In this document: piece by piece, positions 26,220 through 32,399 of the stretch
How the letters are laid out: every line of letters starts with the position of its first letter
Numbering within the stretch: the stretch's first letter is position 1
From: Thermotogota bacterium ADurb.Bin062
Lineage (GTDB): Bacteria; Thermotogota; Thermotogae; MWEM01
Direction of reading: 5' to 3'
DNA: 63,542 bases
NCBI GenBank assembly: GCA_002071085.1
Contig: MWEM01000012.1
Span: 1 to 63,542 of the forward strand
Made by a program: the position numbers and the translations under genes
The notes under the pieces: model-generated
The model's input: only the letters and a program-made list of their open reading frames with translations
What the model was told of the DNA's origin: nothing
The model's database searches: none

Positions 26220-26520
26220 GGGTTCACACGGAGAACACAGAGGGCACGAAGAAAAAAAACCTGGGAACGCCAATCTTTAGATTGGTATATTTCACGGTTT
26301 TTAAAGAAAAAAACCCAACCTATGCCGAACTGAATTTCGGCGTTCTCAGAAAAGTAAACCCATGCCGCACTAAATTTCGGCGTTCCCTGGAAAGTAAAAC
26401 GATGCCGAACTGAATTTCGGCGTTCCCAGAAAAGTAAACCGATGCCGGAATGAAGTTCGGCGTTCCCAGAAAAGTAAAACCATACCGTACTGTAGTTCAG
26501 CGTTCCCAGGCGCACCGGCG
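26220..26520. repeat. Intergenic repeat cluster 3, with five 40-bp tandem palindromes
   Basis: An ACACGGAGAACACAGAGGG tract near 26226 and a CCAATCTTTAGATTGG palindrome near 26268 are followed by five tandem units of about 40 bp. The units start near 26323, 26362, 26402, 26442 and 26482, each reading ATGCCGAACTGAATTTCGGC or a variant plus GTTCCCAGAAAAGTAAAC. The palindrome core drifts between units (CCGAACT, CCGCACT, CCGGAAT, CCGTACT). It fills the gap between the tetR promoter and the GNAT gene. No gene is visible. Confidence 0.85.
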
Positions 26521-26541
26521 CGTTACCAGGGTAGGGATGGG

Positions 26542-27048
26542 TTACTCTGTTTCCAGTATCTTTCCCATCATGAGCTCGTCCACGTAGACGCCGTCGACGA
26601 GGAAGACGTCGCGTTTCCTCCCCTCGGGCTGATAACCGAGTGAGGTGTATAGGCGCAGGGCCCGCTCGTTATGCGCCATCAGCCCGAGTTCGAGGCGGTG
26701 GGCGCCGATCCCTCGCGCCCATTTTTCCATCTCTACAAACAGTTTCTTCCCTATTCCTCGGCCCGTATAGGCTTCCAAGATCCCGATCACGATGGTGATC
26801 GTCCCGCGATGCCGATTCGCTTTTCCCCCGATGGCGCTGAGGAATCCGACCAGACGTTCCTCATCCGTAGCCAGGAAGACCATAGAGTTCGGTTGGTGTA
26901 GGATGTCCTGTATCGTGCGACGCATCTCATCGACCGTCGTTTTTCTCTCTCCGGGTTCCAACAGCAACGTCTTGCTCTCGCTATCCAAAGCGCAGCGCAA
27001 TTCCAGATACGGCGCCGCGTCCGCTTCCGTGATCTTTCGAACCTGCAC
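26542..27048 (-). CDS. GNAT-family N-acetyltransferase
   Basis: This 168-residue enzyme transfers acetyl from acetyl-CoA to an amine (small molecule or protein N-terminus). The acetyl-CoA pyrophosphate loop is GILEAYTGRGIGKKLF near residue 95, and the C-terminal half carries HRLELGLMAHNERALRLYTSLGYQPEGRKR, as in RimI/YhhY-like members. The start is GTG at 27048 after GAGGAGG. It is a single gene with its own promoter. The substrate is not predictable. Confidence 0.87.
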   Translation of the reverse strand: MQVRKITEADAAPYLELRCALDSESKTLLLEPGERKTTVDEMRRTIQDILHQPNSMVFLATDEERLVGFLSAIGGKANRHRGTITIVIGILEAYTGRGIGKKLFVEMEKWARGIGAHRLELGLMAHNERALRLYTSLGYQPEGRKRDVFLVDGVYVDELMMGKILETE

Positions 27049-27080
27049 GCGTAAACCTCCTCATAGGGACTATGATCGGG

Positions 27081-27089
27081 ATTATAACA
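27081..27089 (-). promoter_or_regulatory. Extended -10 promoter of the GNAT gene
   Basis: On the minus strand the site reads TGTTATAAT, a consensus -10 box with TGn extension, about 40 bases before the GTG start. The -35 region is weak, as tolerated by extended -10 promoters. Confidence 0.6.
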
Positions 27090-27179
27090 AAAACTCCCGA
27101 TAATCCTATATAATAGTGTGAGCCAAGTTATGAGGTGCAAACTAGAAAGAAGGCAGAATCAATCGCACGATTTTTAGTC

Positions 27180-27625
27180 CACGTAATCATCGCGGCGTAA
27201 GCGTCCCCTCTTTTCGCGATGGCGCGATACGCTTTTGTATATGCCTTGAAAAGCGGTGTTCGCACAGAGGGCACAGAGGGCACAGAGAAAAGGCTGAAGA
27301 AAGCTCGTGGGACCGACTTCCAGTCAGCCTGTCTCTCTGAGAAGGCCCTGGGAACGCCTGGGAACGCCAACTTTAAAGTTGGCTTGTTTCAAAGGTTAAA
27401 CAGGTTTCGCCCGGTGGGCACGGAGAACACAGAGGAAAAACTGGCAAGGGACAAGGCTCTCCCAGAATAAGAAAAGACATGCCGGACTAAAGTCCGGCGT
27501 ACCCAGGGCGCTCCTGCGGCTTCGAAACAAGAGCAAAAGGCGGATCGCGGGGTCGAAAAAAACACTTACCCCGCGATAACCCCGCCGGACCATCGTAGCG
27601 TAAAAAGAGCAAAAGGCGGACCTCA
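27180..27625. repeat. Intergenic repeat cluster 4
   Basis: This holds, in order: an ATCGCGGCGTAAGCG...GGCGCGAT element near 27190, a GCACAGAGGGCACAGAGGG tract near 27255, CCAACTTTAAAGTTGG near 27368, a second ACGGAGAACACAGAGG tract near 27420, CCGGACTAAAGTCCGG near 27482, and an ATCGCGGGGT...ACCCCGCGAT inverted repeat near 27543-27580. Module order resembles cluster 1. The 27129-27719 gap holds no supported gene. Confidence 0.8.
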
Positions 27626-27630
27626 TCCTT

Positions 27631-27659
27631 TTGACTTTTTCGCTACACCTCGATAGTAT
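27631..27659 (+). promoter_or_regulatory. Promoter of the ABC-F gene
   Basis: TTGACT and TAGTAT lie 17 bases apart. The stretch around it (TTTTTCGCTACACCTCGATA) closely resembles the one at 11141-11175 in front of the other plus-strand gene that follows a repeat cluster. The start codon is about 60 bases downstream. Confidence 0.6.
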
Positions 27660-27719
27660 ACCCACACTATATTATAGGGCAGGATTGTCTCTGCCAGGTC
27701 TTGAAGAGGGGGTGAACGG

Positions 27720-29321
27720 ATGCTTCACGTAAAGGGGATTACGAAGAGTTATTCGACACGGGTTGTGTTGAACGGCTTATCCTTCGATTTGGAAGAGTCG
27801 CAGCTTTTGGCCGTCACAGGCGGCAACGGAAGCGGGAAGTCCACGTTGTTAAAAGGGATCGTCGGCGAGATCTCCTTTGATGAAGGATCGGTCACGCTTG
27901 ACAAAGATGTGACCTGGGCGTATCTTCCGCAACAACTTCCCGAGACCGACCTGAACGCGATACAGTACCTGTTGTCTGTTTTTCCGCCCTTGACCGAGGC
28001 GTTCCATAAGATCACCTCCGAGTCTGATCCCTTTGCCTACGCAGAAGCTTTGGACGCGTTCCATTCCTTGGGAGGTTACGAGGTGGAAAGGGAGATCGAC
28101 CGGAACCTCGCTTATTTCGGGTTTTCTGAATCTGACGGAAAGAAGGCTATGACGGCCTTTTCCGAAGGTGAAAAGCGCCTGCTGGGGATCATTCGTCTGA
28201 TGCTCTCCGGGGCGAGGTTGTTCTTACTGGACGAACCGACCAATCATCTGGACATCGGTCATTGCGTGATGTTGGAGGAATACATTCTCCAGAAAAAAGA
28301 AGAACGGAAGGCTTTCCTTCTAGTCAGTCACGATCGGGCTTTTATCGATCGTGTGGCGGACAGGACCCTCTACCTAGAGCGTGGCGCATACTTCAGCGTC
28401 GAAGGAGGGTATTCTGCCCTCCTATCCCATAAAGAACAGTCTTTTTCCACCCAAGTCCGGCACGCTCAAACACTACAACGCAAGATTCGGCAACTGGAGC
28501 GCGCGATCACGCAAACGAAGCAATGGGCACAGAAAACAGAACGAAAAAAGCAGGACAATCCCCACGCGGACAAAGGCTATATCGGCCATAAATCCGCACG
28601 TTTGGCCAAGCGCGCAACCGGCGTTACCGGTCGCTTGAGCGCATTGGCACAATCGTTGAAAGAAGAGAAACCGTTTGTCGAGAAACCGATTAACCTCTCT
28701 TTCCTAGAGTATCCGGTCCCTTCGCGCGTGGTCCTCCGCGCCCAACAGTTAGAAAAGCGGTTTGAGGAGCGGACGGTTTTGTCCAATGTCTCTATCGATT
28801 GCTCGACCCGTGACCGGATCGGCATCATAGGAGAAAATGGGAGCGGCAAAACCACATTGATACGGATTCTTGTCAATGATCTGCCTGCGGACGCCGGTGA
28901 CTGTTACCGTAACGACGCTGTCCGCTGGGTATACCTCCCGCAGGATATCCGGCAGTTCTTCGCCTACGAGGTGCTGATGGACAACCTGACGCGTTACGAT
29001 CACTCCGAAGTCTTCATTCGGCAAGCGTTAGGCGCGGCTCGTATCCGAAATGAACGGGTCTTTTCGAAGGTGGGTGAGCTCAGTCGCGGAGAATTGATGC
29101 GGTGCGCGCTGGTCGCGGCGATTTTGGCGAAGGCAGAGTTTTTGTTCTTGGATGAACCGACCAATCATTTGGATATCGAGTCTTTGGAAGTTTTACACTC
29201 CCTGATCGAACAGTTTTCCGGCGGGGTTCTCTTCATCAGCCACGACCGGTATTTTATCGCGCAGCAGGCAAAAACCCTCTACTGGTTGACTGGGGGGAGT
29301 CTGCGACTTATGGAGGCTTAA
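27720..29321 (+). CDS. ABC-F family ATPase
   Basis: This 533-residue cytoplasmic protein has two ABC domains and no membrane segment. Domain 1 has Walker A GGNGSGKST near residue 35, signature FSEGEKRLLGI near 148 and Walker B LFLLDEPTNHLD. Domain 2 has GENGSGKTT near 373, signature LSRGELMRCAL near 455 and FLFLDEPTNHLD. The charged linker with coiled-coil character between them (about 235-310) is typical of ABC-F factors, which act on the ribosome (translation rescue, or antibiotic target protection). The start at 27720 has an AGGGGGTG ribosome site. The subtype (EttA, Uup, ARE) is not resolved. Confidence 0.9.
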   Translation: MLHVKGITKSYSTRVVLNGLSFDLEESQLLAVTGGNGSGKSTLLKGIVGEISFDEGSVTLDKDVTWAYLPQQLPETDLNAIQYLLSVFPPLTEAFHKITSESDPFAYAEALDAFHSLGGYEVEREIDRNLAYFGFSESDGKKAMTAFSEGEKRLLGIIRLMLSGARLFLLDEPTNHLDIGHCVMLEEYILQKKEERKAFLLVSHDRAFIDRVADRTLYLERGAYFSVEGGYSALLSHKEQSFSTQVRHAQTLQRKIRQLERAITQTKQWAQKTERKKQDNPHADKGYIGHKSARLAKRATGVTGRLSALAQSLKEEKPFVEKPINLSFLEYPVPSRVVLRAQQLEKRFEERTVLSNVSIDCSTRDRIGIIGENGSGKTTLIRILVNDLPADAGDCYRNDAVRWVYLPQDIRQFFAYEVLMDNLTRYDHSEVFIRQALGAARIRNERVFSKVGELSRGELMRCALVAAILAKAEFLFLDEPTNHLDIESLEVLHSLIEQFSGGVLFISHDRYFIAQQAKTLYWLTGGSLRLMEA

Positions 29322-29352
29322 AAGACTACGCCTACCGAATCATCGCGGCGCG

Positions 29353-29766
29353 CTAATGGGCCGTGACGTCTTTGAAATGGCGTATTTTCAAGTCCGGCAA
29401 GGTGATCGAGAGCACATCCACCCGAACGTGACAATACCGCTGTTCGGGATGGTGGTGGAGGTAGTGCTGTACCGTTAAAAGGATTCTTCTAAGTTTGGCC
29501 GGCGTCACGCGAGTGAACGGGGGCGGGTCTTCCTTACCGCCTTTGACTTCAAAAAAGACGATGTCCTCGCCATCCATCGCGATGATGTCGATCTCGCCCA
29601 AGCGGGTGCTAAAGTTCCGCTCCAGGATGCTGTACCCTTGTTTTCGCAGGTACTCCGCGCAGACCTCCTCATAACGCGCGCCAGAGCGTGACCCTTGTGA
29701 AAAGTCTTCACCCGAGGGGACACTTTGTGAGGGGCGCCCACGCGACCGTGAACCCGAGTCGCTCAT
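29353..29766 (-). CDS. yraN: YraN/UPF0102-family nuclease-like protein
   Basis: This 137-residue protein has the restriction-endonuclease-like UPF0102 fold. Its motif is GARYEEVCAEYLRKQGYSIL, then RLGEIDIIAMDGEDIVFFEVK, with the E/D...EVK catalytic pattern near residues 57-74. The N-terminal 25 residues are Ser/Arg-rich and probably disordered. Its function is unproven in the family; a role in DNA processing is suspected. It overlaps gatC by four bases (ATGA) at the end of the fliW-csrA operon, and no terminator is obvious before the convergent ABC-F gene. Confidence 0.88.
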   Translation of the reverse strand: MSDSGSRSRGRPSQSVPSGEDFSQGSRSGARYEEVCAEYLRKQGYSILERNFSTRLGEIDIIAMDGEDIVFFEVKGGKEDPPPFTRVTPAKLRRILLTVQHYLHHHPEQRYCHVRVDVLSITLPDLKIRHFKDVTAH

Positions 29767-30047
29767 AAGATCTTGGGGACCACGAAATATCCGTCTTGTT
29801 CCTCGTAAGCGTTCTCAAGGATTTTACGAGGGAAAGGGCGCGCCGCGACGACGTCTTCGCGGGTTTGGTTCACCAAATCGACAGGACGGACCATCGGTTC
29901 GAGATCCGAGACATCCACTTCGTTCAAAAGCTCTACGTAGTCCAGAATCCTCTCGATATCCGCTTGAAGTCGGCTCCTCTCTTCCGGACTCACCTTGAGC
30001 CTCGCCGCCTTTTCTAGGCGATGAAACAAGAGATCATCGATCTTCAC
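29763..30047 (-). CDS. gatC: Asp-tRNA(Asn)/Glu-tRNA(Gln) amidotransferase subunit C
   Basis: This 94-residue small subunit stabilises the GatCAB complex, which converts misacylated Asp-tRNA(Asn) or Glu-tRNA(Gln). The N-terminus (LEKAARLKVSPEERSRLQADIERILDYVELLNEVD) and the C-terminal PFPRKILENAYEEQDGYFVVPKIL are characteristic. It overlaps csrA by 14 bases and yraN by four. gatA and gatB are not in the window. Confidence 0.92.
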   Translation of the reverse strand: MKIDDLLFHRLEKAARLKVSPEERSRLQADIERILDYVELLNEVDVSDLEPMVRPVDLVNQTREDVVAARPFPRKILENAYEEQDGYFVVPKIL

Positions 30048-30282
30048 GCTTGAGCGCCCCCAATACTTTCGTGATTTCTTTTAGATCATCGTGTAACACC
30101 GATTCTTTGTTGACGGCGTAAACCTTCTCGTAGACTTCCCGACGATAAATCGGCATATTCTTGGGGGCCGTAATGCCCACCTTCACGTTTTTTTCGTCGA
30201 TGTCAACGATCTTGAGGATAATGTTCCCGATGGTGGTCTCGATGTATATCTCTTCGTCTTTTTTCCGGCTTAGGACGAGCAT
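30034..30282 (-). CDS. csrA: Carbon storage/flagellar translation regulator CsrA
   Basis: This 82-residue dimeric RNA-binding protein blocks translation of target mRNAs (in many bacteria, flagellin) by binding GGA-containing ribosome sites. The start MLVLSRKKDEEIYIE and the RNA-binding VKVGITAPKNMPIYRREVYEKV with its conserved Arg (near residue 48) match the family. It overlaps fliW by 13 bases. FliW sequesters CsrA until flagellin is needed, so the pair is a homeostatic switch. Confidence 0.94.
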   Translation of the reverse strand: MLVLSRKKDEEIYIETTIGNIILKIVDIDEKNVKVGITAPKNMPIYRREVYEKVYAVNKESVLHDDLKEITKVLGALKREDR

Positions 30283-30740
30283 ACTTCGCCCTCTTTTTTC
30301 GAAGCGGGTTCGCTCGCTCCCTCTCGTATGAGATGTCGTAGGCTATAATCACTGCGGTCTAAAACCAGCTGTATGGCTTTCCGATTTTCGGTGTTGATGA
30401 TGATCGGGGCCAGCAGGTTGATCGTCATCTCTTGGGGATTATCTTGGGGTATCCGTACCATGTTCGTCACCAGTATCTTGTCTCGGTCCTTGATGTCCAA
30501 ACGGTCGATCACGTCCTGCGAGATGTCGAAGGCGTAGTCTTTTTTCACCAACCACGGGTCGAGGACGGGGAAAGCGATTTCCATGCTCTCCACCGATATC
30601 AGCCATTGAACCGGCAGGGTTTCCGGCAACATCACCAGCGCGTACTTGTGCCAAGCCTCGAAGCCCGGAATCCCCGTCTCGAAGGTGAGAACCTCGGATT
30701 CTTCTATTTCTATTTTCCCTAATCGCGTGCTAAAGATCAT
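30270..30740 (-). CDS. fliW: Flagellar assembly factor FliW
   Basis: This 156-residue protein binds flagellin and CsrA. The family pattern is visible: TRLGKIEIEESEVLTFETGIPGFE at the N-terminus, then YALVMLPETLPVQWLISVES and DPWLVKKDYAFDIS. The coupled csrA gene makes the role secure. The filament-capping genes fliD and flaG lie at 35685-38645, so flagellar functions are spread over two operons here. It lies 10 bases after the exported protein gene at 30751. Confidence 0.92.
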   Translation of the reverse strand: MIFSTRLGKIEIEESEVLTFETGIPGFEAWHKYALVMLPETLPVQWLISVESMEIAFPVLDPWLVKKDYAFDISQDVIDRLDIKDRDKILVTNMVRIPQDNPQEMTINLLAPIIINTENRKAIQLVLDRSDYSLRHLIREGASEPASKKEGEVCSS

Positions 30741-30750
30741 AATAAAGAGC

Positions 30751-31479
30751 CTAATTCGTAAATTTTTCGGGGTGCATCAGCATATCCGCAGACTGGTAGA
30801 TCAACCACGTCGCGGCATCCGCGTACTGCTCGATGTCGAAGAACTGCTGCTCGGTTAACCCCGGTTCGCTGGTCGCCACGACCAGGACTCCTATCGAGGT
30901 ATTGCCGTTTTTTAGGGGGTACGCGAGGTAGCCGTTCACGTTAGCCGCTTTTTGGTAGTTTCTGGCGTAGATCGGGTCGACGATTTTTTCTACGACCTTT
31001 CGTATGTCTCCGGTGAAATAGCCCGTCCCGTTGTTGAACGCCATCGCCACGATGCTTTCATTCGCAACCAGAGAGAACCCGTACTGCATCAGGTTTTCGG
31101 GGATCCCCGTGTAGTCGTTGGGAGAGAAGCGCCGTTCGGCGAAGACGATGGGGATAATAGAAACGCCGTTGACGCCGTAACGCGAGTAGATTCCGACGTA
31201 GTTGAAGTGGTAGTTGTTCAAGAGGGAGTAGACCAAGTGCTGCAAGTTTTGCCAGAGCTCGGCCCGGTAATACCCTTCCGGGTGTTCCGGCGAGGTCCAC
31301 AGGTAATTCGTATCCGGGTCATAAGTCGGGATATCCTTTTTGATCGTTTCGAGCAACAGTGCGATCTCCAGAGAGGGGTTTCTTTTGTACACCTCTCCCT
31401 CGACTTTCACTTCCACTAACCAATTGGCAAATAGGCCGGTCACCAAAATGCATAACCCTAAAAATATCCATTTTTTCAT
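30751..31479 (-). CDS. Exported protein with a GAF-like C-terminus, unknown function
   Basis: This 242-residue protein has a signal sequence or N-terminal anchor (MKKWIFLGLCILVTGLFA). Its C-terminal part (GYLAYPLKNGNTSIGVLVVATSEPGLTEQQ, then FDIEQYADAAT) resembles the end of a GAF or dCache-type sensory domain, which is unusual for an exported protein without a visible output domain. I do not recognise the family. It leads the fliW-csrA-gatC-yraN operon and has its own extended -10 promoter, so it may be a surface sensor or structural partner linked to motility. The GAF link is weak. Confidence 0.7.
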   Translation of the reverse strand: MKKWIFLGLCILVTGLFANWLVEVKVEGEVYKRNPSLEIALLLETIKKDIPTYDPDTNYLWTSPEHPEGYYRAELWQNLQHLVYSLLNNYHFNYVGIYSRYGVNGVSIIPIVFAERRFSPNDYTGIPENLMQYGFSLVANESIVAMAFNNGTGYFTGDIRKVVEKIVDPIYARNYQKAANVNGYLAYPLKNGNTSIGVLVVATSEPGLTEQQFFDIEQYADAATWLIYQSADMLMHPEKFTN

Positions 31480-31507
31480 CCGTTATCCCTCCCGATTTTT
31501 CCGCTTT

Positions 31508-31516
31508 ATTATAACA
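31508..31516 (-). promoter_or_regulatory. Extended -10 promoter of the fliW-csrA operon
   Basis: The minus strand reads TGTTATAAT about 30 bases before the start codon at 31479, where GGGAGGGAT provides the ribosome site. The -35 region is poor. No sigma-28 motif was seen. Confidence 0.6.
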
Positions 31517-31584
31517 CACCGAGCCCGCAGGCGATTCAGAAAATGCGCGTTATGTTATTTCGAGCTGGTCGCTGAGCTTAGTTA

Positions 31585-32375
31585 GTATCGCGAGACTTCG
31601 TGGGCTTCCGAAGTCAGCCCGCTGGTTACCCCGCGATAACTCCGTACGGTCATCGCGGCGTAAGCGCCCTTTCTTTTCGCGACGGCGCGATACCTCGACG
31701 TCATCGCGGTGTAAAGAGAACAAAAAGGGGATCGCGGGGTCCCTTCGGTTACCCCGCGATAACTCCGTACGGTCATCGCGGCGTAAGCACCCCTTTTTTT
31801 CGCGACGGCGCGATACGCTTCTATTCGAGCTGGTCGCGGGGCAAAAAAGCAAAGGGCGAATCGCAAGGTCTCAAAAACCACTTACCCCGCGATAACTCCG
31901 TACGATCATCGCGGCGTAAGCGCCCCTTCTTTTCGCGACGGCGCGATACCACGACATCATCGCGGTGTAAAGAGAACAAAAAGGGGATCGCGGGGTCCCT
32001 TCGGTTACCCCGCGATTACCCCGCACGAGCATCGCGGGGTCCCGTTGGTTACCCCGCGATAACTCCGTACGATCATCGCGGCGTAAGCGCCCCTTCTTTT
32101 CGCGACGGCGCGATACGCTTCTATTCGAGCTGGTCGCGGGGCAAAAAAAGCAAAGGGCGAATCGCAAGGTCGTAAAAACCACTTACCCCGCGATAACTCC
32201 GTACGATCATCGCGGCGTAAGCGCCCCTTCTTTTCGCGACGGCGCGATACCACGACATCATCGCGGTGTAAAGAGAACAAAAAGGGGATCGCGGGGTCCC
32301 TTCGGTTACCCCGCGATTACCCCGCACGAGCATCGCGGGGTCCCGTTGGTTACCCCGCGATAACCTTCTTAGTTA
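31585..32375. repeat. Tandem repeat array, 301-bp period
   Basis: The stretch is made of ATCGCGGGGT/ACCCCGCGAT and ATCGCGGCG/GGCGCGAT inverted repeats. A unit of about 301 bp occurs twice in tandem: bases 31740-32062 recur almost unchanged at 32041-32364, with only a few substitutions and one indel. The part from 31881 matches the part from 32182 nearly base for base over about 180 bp. A third, more diverged partial copy lies at 31625-31740. Several frames stay open through it because of its composition and period, but none has a supported start or family. It separates the fliW operon promoter from the Lon-like gene end. Confidence 0.88.
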
Positions 32376-32399
32376 TGTCACCCAATATCTTGACCCACG

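Noticed and set aside
31550..32333. Several long open frames on both strands within the tandem repeat array (for example 31600-32175)
   Set aside because: They arise because a 301-bp period and stop-poor composition keep frames open. They repeat the same Arg-rich motif in several frames and have no ribosome site or family.
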